Source: Drouetiella hepatica Uher 2000/2452 (GTDB taxonomy: Bacteria; Cyanobacteriota; Cyanobacteriia; Elainellales; Elainellaceae). Taken from it: a stretch of DNA of 64,000 bases. The DNA is taken from NCBI GenBank assembly GCA_019359505.1, contig JAHHHD010000026.1, positions 1-64,000 on the forward strand, in the 5' to 3' direction. Positions 41,635-50,861 of the stretch are shown here, one piece after another (position 1 is the stretch's first letter; each line of letters opens with the position of its first letter). Both the position numbers and the translations under genes were made by a program. Below the pieces are notes generated by a model, which was given only the letters and a program-made list of their open reading frames with translations, was not told where the DNA came from and made no database searches.

Positions 41635-42651
41635 TTACGGGCTAACATTTGCGCTGGGCACCTTATATTCAATTAGCGTGGCTTGCTTTCCTTGCCAACG
41701 GGTCAGCCAATACTTCATCTGACCGATCGCCTCAGGAAACTTGCCCAGAATGCAGTAAAAAGCGTAGAGTCGCGCATCTGCGGCAGAGTCGCCAAAGCCG
41801 CGGCGGTACTGGTAGACCCGCCAAACTAGGACGGGGTATAGCAAAAATGCCAGCAGACTCAGCCCATTGGTAAACCAGGCAAGACCCAGTGACACGATCG
41901 GCACTATCAGCCCCCAGAGCCAGCGATTGCGGCTTTCTTTGACCCTATAGCGCTCTGGCAAATTGCCGTGCATTGCCGCGCCCTCTGCCATTGCCCAGCC
42001 GCCCCGGAGCGATCGCTTCCACCATTGGCTGAACTGAAACATGGCTGCATCGTGAAAGGTCATGTCGGCATCAATGCGGTAGATCTTCCAGCCGCGCTGC
42101 CTCAGCCGCACACACATTTCTGGCTCCTCACCCCCGATTAGCGTGGGATTGTAGCCGTTGACCTCCCGAATGGCGCTTACCCGCATCAGAGCATCGCCGC
42201 CGCAAGCCTGAGCCTCTCCCACGGGCGTATTCCACTCCATGTCGGCAATGCGGTTGTAGGGTGAAGCCTCCGGGGCACGCTCTCGCCGCCGACCGCAGAC
42301 GATCGCCAGTTTTTCGTCGGTGGCGATTGCCTGTAAAGCTCGATCGATCCACCCTGGACATAGCTCACAGTCGCCATCAATAAACTGGACGTACTGAAGG
42401 TCAGGAAAATGTTCCACCAGATAGGTAAATCCAGTGTTGCGCCCTCGTGCCATGGTGAAGGGCACAGACATATCCAGGTCAATCACCTTTACGCCTAGCG
42501 CCTGAGCTGCCGCTACGCTGCCGTCTGTTGAGCCAGAATCAACATAGACGATCGGCATTCCTTCAGGAAGCTGGGCAATGAGAGACTTGAGGCACCGAAT
42601 TAATCGATCGCCCTCGTTTCGCCCGATGGTGACTACGCCAATACTACTCAT
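41635..42651 (-). CDS. GT2 glycosyltransferase with membrane anchor
   Basis: This encodes 338 residues. The GT-A domain has IGVVTIGRNEGDRLIRCL, YVDSGSTDGSV and FIDGDCELCPGW (metal-binding DGD). The C-terminal part has a hydrophobic stretch (WLWGLIVPIVSLGLAWF and LLAFLLYPVLVWR) that probably anchors it in the membrane. It starts the minus-strand SDR/GT4 group, and a palindromic repeat copy begins six bases upstream of its start codon, in its promoter region. Confidence 0.9.
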   Translation of the reverse strand: MSSIGVVTIGRNEGDRLIRCLKSLIAQLPEGMPIVYVDSGSTDGSVAAAQALGVKVIDLDMSVPFTMARGRNTGFTYLVEHFPDLQYVQFIDGDCELCPGWIDRALQAIATDEKLAIVCGRRRERAPEASPYNRIADMEWNTPVGEAQACGGDALMRVSAIREVNGYNPTLIGGEEPEMCVRLRQRGWKIYRIDADMTFHDAAMFQFSQWWKRSLRGGWAMAEGAAMHGNLPERYRVKESRNRWLWGLIVPIVSLGLAWFTNGLSLLAFLLYPVLVWRVYQYRRGFGDSAADARLYAFYCILGKFPEAIGQMKYWLTRWQGKQATLIEYKVPSANVSP

Positions 42652-42656
42652 GTATT

Positions 42657-42756
42657 TACATCGCTTTGCGCTTGGTTAAGGGCTATTTTTGTAGGAGCTG
42701 TGCGGAGCGCAGCTCCTCAAAAATAACTGTGGTTTATGCAACTGAAAATTGCTGTA
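42657..42756 (-). repeat. Palindromic repeat, family A, copy 2
   Basis: This 100-bp element is homologous to 33131-33235 but inverted. The hairpin is at 42682-42727. Compared with copy 1, stem positions have changed in pairs (AGAAGCCG against AGGAGCTG, with matching changes in the other arm). It lies in the upstream region of the GT2 gene. Confidence 0.87.
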
Positions 42757-43164
42757 TGGAGTGACTGAATGGAGGAGAGGTTAAATTGAGATCTTATTGT
42801 GCCCACCCTGCTCCCTAAAGTGGGTATGCGCAACCTGGACTCTAGAGGAAAGCCAAAAAATGGCGACAGCCCCTAAAATTCTAAGCGTCTTTAAGGTGGT
42901 CATAGCTACTGCACTCTAGATTCTGCTAATTCCTTAAAAATGCTGAGAGGATTTATGAAGTTTGAGCAGGGTTGCCTCTAGAATTCCCTCTGAAATTGTA
43001 AACCTACAGACATTCTCGTATTCACTCCCTTCACCCACGCAGTTCATCCACCTGGAGGAAGTAAGGGGCAGCTTTTCTGAGCGACTTTAGGGAATCGGGT
43101 TCTATGGCAGGTTAGACGATCGCGCAAAACCCCTTTAGCTCAGGCGAACGTTCAGTTAAGGCGA
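42757..43164. other. Gene-free stretch upstream of the histidine kinase
   Basis: About 400 bp with no open frame of note, no tRNA-like fold and no clear terminator. The promoter of the histidine kinase gene is expected here. I see nothing else that I can support. Confidence 0.5.
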
Positions 43165-44823
43165 ATGCAGAAAACCCTCAGACGACATTTTTGGGCAGTG
43201 GGCGCGATCGCCATCACCTACTTTTTGACGGCTAAACTTTCTCTATGGAGCCTAAATCTGGGAGTCGAGGCTTCGCCCCTTTGGCCTCCTGCGGGTATTG
43301 CGGTGGCAGTGCTGCTTTGGCGCATCCGATGGGCATGGGTCGGCATTGTGCTAGGTAGCCTCTGCGCCAACTATGCTATCCATGCGCCTTGGTCGCTAGC
43401 AATCAGCGATACGGTAGGCGACACCTTGCAAGCCCTGCTCGGAGCCTTCCTGTTGCAACGGAGCGGCTTTCGCAACTCTATGGAGCGTCTGCGAGATGTG
43501 CTGATCTTTGTCGGGCTGGTGGTGCTAGCGGTGCCTTTGGTGGGAGCAACGATCAGCACCACCCTAGCATACGGCGCAGGGCTGATCGGCTGGAGCCAGA
43601 TCCCGCGTAACTGGGAAACGCTGTGGATCGGGGATGGCATGGGCGTTTTGGTGTTGACACCCCTGATGCTGAACTGGCAGATTAACGGGCGGGTGAGATT
43701 GCAGAAAAACTGGCAGACAGCGCGGTTACTCCTTTCTCGCTGCCGCAGCCGTAAGTTAGATTACTGCAGCTTGCATCGCCGCACTCTTGAAAAACTGCTG
43801 ATGCTGGGGCTATTGATCATCGTCAGCAGCCTGGTTTTTTACTCTAAAATTCAGCTTGCGATCGCCCTGTATCCTTTGGAATATGTGTCCTTTCCCTTTG
43901 CCATTTGGGCGGCTCTGCGATTTGGCTTGCCGGATGCTGCGTTAGCTAGCTTTGTGCTGTCGGCGATCGCCATTAGCGGTACAGCTTTGGGTCGAGGCCC
44001 TTTTGCCGCCATGCCTGCCGATGCCGGACAAGAAGTGCTGTTGCTGCAAGCTTTTACAGGAGTCATTGCCATTACCAGCCTCGTGGTTGCCGCCATGAAG
44101 GCAGAGGGGCGCAAGGCAGAGGCGCGAATCCTGATGACGGATATGCTGATCCATGCGATCGCCCATGACCTTCGCACTACGGTCATAGGAATGCTAATGG
44201 TTTTGAACAATCTGAAAGCTCAAGCTGGAGAGAAAATTGCGGTGTCTCGCACGCTGGTGGAGCGGATGTCTTGCTCTGGAGAAGTACAGCTCAACAAGCT
44301 CAACTCTCTTCTGGAAGTTTACAGATATGAAACGGCAGAGGTGACGCTCGATCGCCAAAGTGCATCGCTCGCGTCGGTGCTGCCCAATGTGATTATTGAG
44401 CTAAGTGCGGTATTGGAACAAAATCAGGTGACGCTAGAGAATCATATCTCTGCCGATTTGCCGTCTGTCTGGATCGATCGATCGCAGATTCGGCACGTTT
44501 TTTGGCATTTGTTGAGTAATGCAGTCAAACACAACCCACCTGGCATCACCATTACGCTTCGAGCTGAGGTCGAGGGAGAAACAATTCGATGCAGCGTTGC
44601 GGATAACGGTAAGGGCATTCGGATGGCACAGTGCGATCGCCTGTTTAACCTAAAAATTGCCAACCTCGACGATCGGCAGCTCATGGGTATTAGCTTAGGC
44701 CTATATCTCTGTCAGCAAATTATTTCGGCTCACGGTGGGGCGATCGGGGTAAACAGCGCTCCTAGTTGTGGCTCTCAGTTTTGGTTTGTGCTGCCTCTGG
44801 CAACGAAATCATACCCAGGTTAA
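43165..44823 (+). CDS. Membrane histidine kinase with MASE1 sensor domain
   Basis: This encodes 552 residues. The first 310 or so form a MASE1-type multi-spanning domain (YFLTAKLSLWSLNLG, SPLWPPAGIAVAVLLW, NWETLWIGDGMGVLVLTP). The HisKA box has HAIAHDLRTTVIG (phosphoacceptor His near residue 333). The ATPase domain has NAVKHNPPG (N box), DNGKGI (G1) and GISLGLYLCQQI (G2). It should be an active sensor kinase; the MASE1 ligand is unknown. No regulator gene adjoins it. Confidence 0.92.
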   Translation: MQKTLRRHFWAVGAIAITYFLTAKLSLWSLNLGVEASPLWPPAGIAVAVLLWRIRWAWVGIVLGSLCANYAIHAPWSLAISDTVGDTLQALLGAFLLQRSGFRNSMERLRDVLIFVGLVVLAVPLVGATISTTLAYGAGLIGWSQIPRNWETLWIGDGMGVLVLTPLMLNWQINGRVRLQKNWQTARLLLSRCRSRKLDYCSLHRRTLEKLLMLGLLIIVSSLVFYSKIQLAIALYPLEYVSFPFAIWAALRFGLPDAALASFVLSAIAISGTALGRGPFAAMPADAGQEVLLLQAFTGVIAITSLVVAAMKAEGRKAEARILMTDMLIHAIAHDLRTTVIGMLMVLNNLKAQAGEKIAVSRTLVERMSCSGEVQLNKLNSLLEVYRYETAEVTLDRQSASLASVLPNVIIELSAVLEQNQVTLENHISADLPSVWIDRSQIRHVFWHLLSNAVKHNPPGITITLRAEVEGETIRCSVADNGKGIRMAQCDRLFNLKIANLDDRQLMGISLGLYLCQQIISAHGGAIGVNSAPSCGSQFWFVLPLATKSYPG

Positions 44824-44840
44824 GCCATGCTTTCTGCATC

Positions 44841-45494
44841 CTAATTTTGCGCTTTGAATTGCAGGCTTTCCAGAACTACGGTCGATCGTGGCTCAAAGGC
44901 ATTACGAATTTCAACCGGATAATGCGTGAATGCGTAAAAGGCTCTCCTGTTCTGCTCACCCACATAGATAGAACCCATGAAGAGTTGGGTTGGCGTACGC
45001 TGTTGATAAATGAGTTTTTCCTTTGCCCAGCCATAGCTAACGATGTCAGTGCGATCGCTTAACTCCCAACCGTTGCTTGCCATCAGTCCGCCATCCCCTA
45101 TCAGTAAATCCTGCATCTCCTCAACGCTAATGGCTTGAGTCGGCAAAAAGATGTGGATGTAGGCTTTGTCATTTTTCACGCCCTTAAGGCTGTAATAAAA
45201 CCGTACGCCAGTCCCTTCTTCAGAAGACCCCACTTCACTGGTGAAATCTTTGACCGGGACATAGGTGGTGAACGGCAGCGGCGGCTGGTCGAAAAGCTTT
45301 AGCTCAATCTCTGTCAGCTTCCCTTCAACATTGACAGGCAAAATTCGGGCATCGGGTCTGGAGTGATCTGCCACTCCCCCGACAGAGGCGCTAGCGCTTG
45401 CCGAGGGAGTGGCTTCTTGCCAAGGGCGGGTACAAGCCGTCAATACAGCTAGTCCTAACGCCGTCAGCAGATAAGCCACCCTTCGCAATTTCAT
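44841..45494 (-). CDS. Lipoprotein of unknown function
   Basis: This 217-residue product has a lipoprotein signal peptide, RRVAYLLTALGLAVLTACTR, with lipobox LTAC and Cys at about residue 22. The mature part has a beta-rich look (FTTYVPVKDFTSEV and VRFYYSLKGVKNDKAYIHIF) and no recognised domain. I chose ATG 45494 because it begins just before the signal peptide. It follows leuS on the same strand (33 bp) and may be cotranscribed. Confidence 0.85.
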   Translation of the reverse strand: MKLRRVAYLLTALGLAVLTACTRPWQEATPSASASASVGGVADHSRPDARILPVNVEGKLTEIELKLFDQPPLPFTTYVPVKDFTSEVGSSEEGTGVRFYYSLKGVKNDKAYIHIFLPTQAISVEEMQDLLIGDGGLMASNGWELSDRTDIVSYGWAKEKLIYQQRTPTQLFMGSIYVGEQNRRAFYAFTHYPVEIRNAFEPRSTVVLESLQFKAQN

Positions 45495-45526
45495 CTCGCC
45501 TCTGTTAACGTAAGCCAAGCGTAAAG

Positions 45527-48124
45527 TTAGCCAATCACAAAGTTCACTAACTTTCCAGGCACCACAATCACCTTTTTCACTTCTTTGTCTGCAATATAGC
45601 GCTGCGCCAGCTCTGATTCACGAGCCAGCTGCTCTAGCAAGGCGCGATCGGCCTGAGAGGGCACCTGGATTGTACCGCGCGTTTTGCCCATGACTTGAAT
45701 CACCAGCGGAATCTCATCCACCACCAGAGCGGCAGGATCGAGTTTGCACCAAGTTTGGGTATGGATCGAGTCAGCGTGCCCCAATCCATGCCAAAGCTCC
45801 TCGGTGATGTGGGGCGCAAAGGGAGCCAGCAATTTCAGCAATGTGTTGATTCCCTCAGCATACACAGGCGAACTCTTGCAGGATGAGTCTCCCAGAGCAT
45901 TGCTTAACTTCATCATTTCTGAAACGGCGGTGTTGAACTGATATTCGCCCTCCAAGTCGTCGCTCACTGCCTGAATTGCCAGGTGGATCGATCGCCGCAA
46001 ATCTTTCTCTTCCTTACTTAGCTCTTGAGTTAGTTCTGGCTCCCCGGCTCCTGGCTGCTCAGCAAACCCTGGCTGCTCCGCAAATTCTGTCACTAGCCTC
46101 CATACTCGATTCAAAAAGCGGAACTGCCCTTCGACATCGGCATCATCCCACTCCAGATCTTTCTCAGGTGGCGCTTTAAACAAAATAAACATTCGTGCCG
46201 TATCTGCCCCCTGTTTTGCCAATACATCTTTGGGATCAACGCCGTTATATTTAGACTTCGACATCTTTTCATAGAAGACTTCCAGCGCCTCGCCCGTGTC
46301 GGGATCATGGGGGCTAGAGGGGTCAACTTGGTGCGGCTGCACGTACTTCCCGGTCGTCGGATTCTTGTAGGTCACGGCCTGCACCATGCCCTGAGTCAGT
46401 AATCGGCTGAAGGGTTCATCGAAGTTGAGCAAACCGCGATCGCGTAGCACCTTCGTGAAAAACCGCGAATACAGCAAGTGCAAAATCGCGTGCTCAATGC
46501 CGCCAACATACTGATCTACGGGTAGCCAGTCGTTGACTTTCTGAGGATCAAACGCCTGCTTGTCGTTCCTGGCATCGGGATAGCGCAAGTAGTACCAGGA
46601 AGAACACATAAACGTGTCCATGGTGTCCGTTTCGCGCCGAGCAGGGGTGCCGCAGGTCGGGCAAGGCACATTGATCCAGGAGTCCAGTTTCGATAAAGGT
46701 GAAGCTCCGCGACCGGAAAACTCCACCCCTTCTGGCAACAAGACAGGCAAATCGGCATCGGGCACGGGCACCGCGCCGCAGTGGGGACAGTGGATCACCG
46801 GGATTGGTGAACCCCAGTAGCGCTGCCGCGAAATCAGCCAGTCTCGCAGACGATAGGTGATTGTGCCAACGCCCTTATCGTTCGCTTCTAGCCACTGAAC
46901 GGCAGCTTCAACACTTTGCCCTGCCCCCTTACCTGCCGGAATGCCATCCAGCGCTCCCGAATTGACCATCACGCCTTCGTCTACATAGGCAGCAGTCATT
47001 TCGGCATCTGTCACCTGATCGACCTGACCAGACGGCTGCACCACAGACTTAATGGGCAGATTGAACCGTTTGGCAAACTCAAAGTCGCGCTGATCATGTG
47101 CCGGAACCGCCATAATTGCGCCCGTGCCGTAGCCCATCAACACATAGTCGGCAATCCAAACGGGAATTTTTTCACCGTTTACAGGATTAAGGGCGTAGCT
47201 GCCCGTCCAAACGCCCGTCTTCTCCTTATCTTCAGCCGTGCGATCGATCTCACTCTTCCCTGCGGCTGCTGCTTGGTAGAGAGCGATCGCCTCTGCCTGT
47301 TCTGGAGTCGTGAGGGATTCGACTAACGGATGCTCAGGCGATAGCACCATAAAGGTGGCTCCCCACAGCGTATCTGGGCGCGTGGTGAAGACCGTCAGCG
47401 CTTCCCCGGTTTCGGTGGTGAACGTGACCTGTGCTCCGGTAGACTTGCCGATCCAGTTTTCCTGCATCAGCTTGACGCGATCGGGCCAGCCCTCCAGCTT
47501 GTCCAGATCGGTTAAGAGCTGCTCGGCATAGTCCGTAATTTTGAGAAACCACTGCCGCAGTAAGCGCCGCTCGACCAAGGCACCCGATCGCCAGGATTTT
47601 CCCTGGCTATCTACCTGCTCATTTGCCAGCACCGTTTGATCGATCGGATCCCAGTTCACCGTCGCCTCTTTTTGGTATGCCAATCCGGCTCTGAAGAACT
47701 CCAAAAAGAGCCACTGCGTCCAGTGGTAGTAGTCGGGCGAACAGGTGGCAACCTCGCGAGTCCAGTCAATAGACAGTCCCAGCTGCTTCAGCTGATTCCG
47801 CATCTGCTCAATATTTTGCTGCGTCCACTTTGCTGGAGGAACGCCCCGCTCGATCGCCGCATTTTCAGCAGGTAGCCCAAAGGCATCCCAACCCATAGGA
47901 TGCAGCACCCGATAGCCCTGCATTCGCTTATGGCGAGCGATCACATCCGTAATCGTGTAGTTGCGGACATGCCCCATATGCAGGTTGCCCGACGGATAGG
48001 GAAACATGGAGACTGCATAATATTTCGGCAGACTGCTGTTCTCAGGGGCTAGGTCTAGCCCCTGCTCTGCCCAAACTTGCTGCCACTTTTCCTCGATCGC
48101 TGCCGGGTTGTAACGGGACTCCAC
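45527..48124 (-). CDS. leuS: Leucyl-tRNA synthetase
   Basis: This class I synthetase charges tRNA-Leu. The 865-residue protein has [17 protein letters not shown] (HIGH box at about 49-52), the CP1 editing domain with [20 protein letters not shown], quoted in parts (TTRPDTLWG and FMVLSPEHP), an active [12 protein letters not shown], and a C-terminal anticodon/appended region with VNFVIG at the end. Length and motifs are normal. The lipoprotein gene follows it. Confidence 0.97.
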   Translation of the reverse strand: MESRYNPAAIEEKWQQVWAEQGLDLAPENSSLPKYYAVSMFPYPSGNLHMGHVRNYTITDVIARHKRMQGYRVLHPMGWDAFGLPAENAAIERGVPPAKWTQQNIEQMRNQLKQLGLSIDWTREVATCSPDYYHWTQWLFLEFFRAGLAYQKEATVNWDPIDQTVLANEQVDSQGKSWRSGALVERRLLRQWFLKITDYAEQLLTDLDKLEGWPDRVKLMQENWIGKSTGAQVTFTTETGEALTVFTTRPDTLWGATFMVLSPEHPLVESLTTPEQAEAIALYQAAAAGKSEIDRTAEDKEKTGVWTGSYALNPVNGEKIPVWIADYVLMGYGTGAIMAVPAHDQRDFEFAKRFNLPIKSVVQPSGQVDQVTDAEMTAAYVDEGVMVNSGALDGIPAGKGAGQSVEAAVQWLEANDKGVGTITYRLRDWLISRQRYWGSPIPVIHCPHCGAVPVPDADLPVLLPEGVEFSGRGASPLSKLDSWINVPCPTCGTPARRETDTMDTFMCSSWYYLRYPDARNDKQAFDPQKVNDWLPVDQYVGGIEHAILHLLYSRFFTKVLRDRGLLNFDEPFSRLLTQGMVQAVTYKNPTTGKYVQPHQVDPSSPHDPDTGEALEVFYEKMSKSKYNGVDPKDVLAKQGADTARMFILFKAPPEKDLEWDDADVEGQFRFLNRVWRLVTEFAEQPGFAEQPGAGEPELTQELSKEEKDLRRSIHLAIQAVSDDLEGEYQFNTAVSEMMKLSNALGDSSCKSSPVYAEGINTLLKLLAPFAPHITEELWHGLGHADSIHTQTWCKLDPAALVVDEIPLVIQVMGKTRGTIQVPSQADRALLEQLARESELAQRYIADKEVKKVIVVPGKLVNFVIG

Positions 48125-48295
48125 GGACTACTCCTAACTCAATAAAGGGGACTGCATAACTTCACTCCATTCTAGAGGGATGGAGGATGCAAGATTAAAT
48201 ATTAGTAGTTGGATCGTTAATTGAGGCAACTCCTTAATGGAATAGCCCTTGATAAAGGTGATTTTCTACAGCTTGCTAATTTCAAAACTGGCAAA

Positions 48296-48391
48296 CATAG
48301 CTATTGCCAGTTTGCTTAGGGCATTTTTGGTGGGGCGCGGAGCGCCCCACCAAAAATGCCCCCGTCCTAACCGCCTTGGCGGTTGCCCTAA
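48296..48391 (-). repeat. Palindromic repeat, family B, copy 2
   Basis: This is an inverted relative of 30555-30649. The hairpin at 48319-48361 has perfect 20-bp arms around a TCC/GGA loop (read on the minus strand GGGCATTTTTGGTGGGGCGC). Three stem positions differ from copy 1 and all are compensated. It lies in the upstream region of the gamma-glutamylcyclotransferase-like gene, between it and leuS. Confidence 0.87.
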
Positions 48392-48408
48392 CTCAGAGAA
48401 GGTTAACT

Positions 48409-48837
48409 GTGGCTAAGTTCGTCAAAGTTTTTGTATACGGAACCTTGAAACCTGGTGAGTGCAACTATGAATCTTATTGTGTAGGGCAGGTTGTCGAAGT
48501 GCAGCCAGCCGTCGCCCATGGAGAACTCTTCGATCTGCCGTTTGACTATCCTGCAATGGCACAAGGCGATCGCTCTGTCCATGGCTATCTCCTCTCTTTT
48601 GCCGACGTAGCCATCCTAAGCGACCTAGACGAATTGGAGGATTACAGCCCCGATCGCGCTGATGTAGAGAATGAGTATGTTCGGCAAGAGGTAGAAGTAT
48701 TCAGCCCAGAAGGGCAATCTTTGGGAACTGCCTGGGTTTATCTAATGAGTGCCGCACGGGCGATCGGTATGGGTGGCGTTTTGCTGCCCGATGGGAAATG
48801 GACGGCTGCTGAGAAGGCTGCTGAGACAAGTTACTGA
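48409..48837 (+). CDS. Gamma-glutamylcyclotransferase-like protein
   Basis: This encodes 142 residues. VFVYGTLKPGECNYE at the N-terminus is the GGCT signature; a conserved Asp/Glu-rich loop (LSDLDELEDYSP) with the usual catalytic Glu follows near residue 78. I chose GTG 48409 because it begins just before the signature and follows an AGAGAAGG-type binding site; the longer frame from 48304 would translate the palindromic repeat. Small GGCT-fold proteins act on gamma-glutamyl amines or glutathione derivatives. Confidence 0.88.
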   Translation: MAKFVKVFVYGTLKPGECNYESYCVGQVVEVQPAVAHGELFDLPFDYPAMAQGDRSVHGYLLSFADVAILSDLDELEDYSPDRADVENEYVRQEVEVFSPEGQSLGTAWVYLMSAARAIGMGGVLLPDGKWTAAEKAAETSY

Positions 48838-48845
48838 GAAGCAAG

Positions 48846-49409
48846 TTACTGGGGCAAAGAGCTAGGAGTCGCAACTGTCGCCTTCGGAATCGCAATCACA
48901 GGGCGATCGAGGGCAATCATCAACCCGTTGCTAGGCACCGCATTCTCAGGCTGGATTCTTGCCATAGAAGGGGCAAACTCGGTGCGAGGCACAATGCCTA
49001 CCAGCGCTCCTACAAACAGAGCCGCGATCGCTAAACCGCCGCCCCACGCCATCCGCCGAGGCTTGCGCTCAATCTTGGCAAATACCTGCGCCACCGTCTG
49101 CTCTACGGGTTGCTCTGAAGGCGGAACGGGCAGACTTCGGAAGCTATAGCGCAGCTTCATCAGGCGGGTGTGCAGCCGCTGCATAGCTGGGTCGGTTGCC
49201 AGTAGCACCTCAACCTGGCGTTTTTCATCGGCGGTAACTTCACCATCTAGATAAGCGCTCAATAGCTCAAAGCGATCGCGCTTCTCAATCTCATCGGAAG
49301 TCAATTGAGTACGCTCTTCTGCTTCATGATCGAGCTTGCCCTGATCAAGCTTGTTGTGATCAAAGCGAGAAGAATCAGATTCATTGTACTCATTAAAGTT
49401 GGGCATCAT
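48846..49409 (-). CDS. Anti-sigma factor (RseA-like)
   Basis: This encodes 187 residues. The N-terminal cytoplasmic domain has RFELLSAYLDGEVTADEKRQ, quoted in part (SAYLDGEVTADE), the usual anti-sigma motif near residue 50. A single membrane span follows (GGGLAIAALFVGALVGIVP, about 122-141) and then a periplasmic tail. It lies 200 bp downstream of the sigma-factor gene on the same strand, so the pair probably forms one regulatory unit. Release of the sigma factor by proteolysis is the standard mechanism; the responsible protease is not identified. Confidence 0.88.
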   Translation of the reverse strand: MMPNFNEYNESDSSRFDHNKLDQGKLDHEAEERTQLTSDEIEKRDRFELLSAYLDGEVTADEKRQVEVLLATDPAMQRLHTRLMKLRYSFRSLPVPPSEQPVEQTVAQVFAKIERKPRRMAWGGGLAIAALFVGALVGIVPRTEFAPSMARIQPENAVPSNGLMIALDRPVIAIPKATVATPSSLPQ

Positions 49410-49609
49410 TTCTATAAAATCTCTTGGGAGAGAAAGAGTGGACAGTGACCTAGTTCAACGAAGTTAATCTAAATTTACCCGGTCTACGCGATCGAAGCAC
49501 CTGATTCAAGTCAATTTTCTGAATAAGCGGCTCGAATGAATTAGCTTAGGAACCATTATTAACTTAACAAGAGAAGGCTCGTCATCTGTTGAAAGGGTCA
49601 AGGTAAAGG

Positions 49610-50317
49610 CTAAGCCTCCAGGTACGGCTGCAGCTGAGATTGCAATCTCTGACGCGCTCTCGCAATGCGAGATTTTACCGTGCCCAAGGAAACCCCGGTT
49701 AGTTCCGCAATCTCTTCATAGGCCATCCCTTCAATTTCTCGTAGCACGATGGTGGTACGAAACACCTCCGGCAGGTCAGCGATCGCCTCTCGCAGCTTTT
49801 CGTAAAACTCCTGCGTTGCCAGCTCGTCATCCGGGCGCGGGTCGTCGGAGGCAACGTCCCAGCTCATTTCACCATCTTCTAGATTCAGGGGAGCATCCAA
49901 GGAGAGCGGTGGGCTAACCCGTTTGCGCTTGCGCAGCTCGTCATAAAACAAGTTGGTTGCAATGCGGCTCAGCCATCCCCGAAACTTTTCTGGCTCTTGC
50001 AGGCGAGTGATGTTGCGATAGACGCGAATCCAGACTTCTTGGGACAGATCGGCGCGATCGCTCCAGTCAGGTGCCAGGTGATAAAGCACCTTTTCGACAT
50101 GAGACTGATAGCGGCGGATCAGTTCCGCGAACACCGACTTGCCTGGACGTAAACCCGTCTGACATTGCAAGATCAAGTCGTAATTGGAGAGCTTGTCAAC
50201 GGGCATAGCAGCTTGAGTTGCGATCGCCTCAACCGCCGACCAGGATACGGGCAGAGATTCACGGCTCATGGACAGGACTTGACTCTGAGGGATTCCATTA
50301 TTGAATGACGCTGACAT
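49610..50317 (-). CDS. ECF-type RNA polymerase sigma factor (SigG-like)
   Basis: This encodes 235 residues. Region 2 is RADLSQEVWIRVYRNITRLQ, quoted in parts (DLSQEVWIRVYRN and FRGWLSRIATNLFYDELRKRKR), and region 4 is AIADLPEVFRTTIVLREIEG followed by YEEIAELTGVSLGTVKSRIARAR. Regions 1 and 3 are missing, as in the ECF group. Its closest type in cyanobacteria is SigG, as I recall. The anti-sigma gene downstream supports regulated activity. The start ATG 50317 leaves a 40-residue N-terminal extension. Confidence 0.93.
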   Translation of the reverse strand: MSASFNNGIPQSQVLSMSRESLPVSWSAVEAIATQAAMPVDKLSNYDLILQCQTGLRPGKSVFAELIRRYQSHVEKVLYHLAPDWSDRADLSQEVWIRVYRNITRLQEPEKFRGWLSRIATNLFYDELRKRKRVSPPLSLDAPLNLEDGEMSWDVASDDPRPDDELATQEFYEKLREAIADLPEVFRTTIVLREIEGMAYEEIAELTGVSLGTVKSRIARARQRLQSQLQPYLEA

Positions 50318-50415
50318 TGGTGAAATGTTCCCTTTCTTTCTACAGGTTTGCAGGAGATCTGATGGTGCCGTGATGTGCAGGAGGAGCTTAGGTCTTGGCT
50401 TGAGGTCTACACTTA

Positions 50416-50460
50416 GACTTCGAACCTAGCGGCTTCGAACTTAGCGGCTTTGAACCTAGC
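50416..50460. repeat. 15-bp tandem repeat upstream of the sigma-factor gene
   Basis: The unit TTCGAACCTAGCGGC occurs nearly three times (second copy TTCGAACTTAGCGGC, third TTTGAACCTAGC). It lies in the upstream region of the sigma gene, where it could be regulatory. No factor is known. Confidence 0.6.
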
Positions 50461-50512
50461 ATACTCTTCTAAATCTTCAGTTTGTTCAATTATTACTGAA
50501 CATTCAAGAAAT

Positions 50513-50537
50513 AAAAAAAGTTCAAAATGTTTTGAAC
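50513..50537 (-). terminator. Rho-independent terminator, minus strand
   Basis: Read on the minus strand, GTTCAAAA-CA-TTTTGAAC forms an eight-base-pair perfect stem followed by seven T. It lies downstream of the DUF1611 gene and the small frame at 50560-50850, before the sigma-factor gene on the same strand. Confidence 0.7.
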
Positions 50538-50559
50538 CTTCTTTAGACCGTCTACAGCT

Positions 50560-50850
50560 TTATTTCAGAGAATCCGGAAAGTTTTGAAAAATTCTTTGAG
50601 ATTCTTGAAGCCGTTGAGTAGCAGCACTTTTGCTTACCTGACTTAGTTCAGCGGAGCCGTGCGTTGTGCCCAGTTTAAAGCGCTGTCTTGCACATAGATC
50701 TAGCACTCTGGCAGGAGCGATCGCTTCACCCGGTAGGACAATTTTGCATCTGGATAGAACCTGGGCAGATAAGCCTAAGAAATCTGAGGGGTTCTGCTGG
50801 ATGGCTGACGGACTGCAAGAGACGATCGCGCCAGTCATTAAAATTGGCAC
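50560..50850 (-). CDS. Doubtful small hypothetical protein
   Basis: An open frame of 96 codons (start GTG 50850 or ATG 50838) lies 11 bases downstream of the DUF1611 gene and ends just before the minus-strand terminator. The protein is mixed in composition without any motif I recognise. The position within the transcript supports it; nothing else does. It could also be untranslated sequence. Confidence 0.3.
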   Translation of the reverse strand: MPILMTGAIVSCSPSAIQQNPSDFLGLSAQVLSRCKIVLPGEAIAPARVLDLCARQRFKLGTTHGSAELSQVSKSAATQRLQESQRIFQNFPDSLK

Positions 50851-50861
50851 AGGCTCCCAAC

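Noticed and set aside
48304-48408. N-terminal extension of the gamma-glutamylcyclotransferase-like protein
   Set aside because: It is translated palindromic repeat; homologues start at the VFVYGTL signature, matching GTG 48409.
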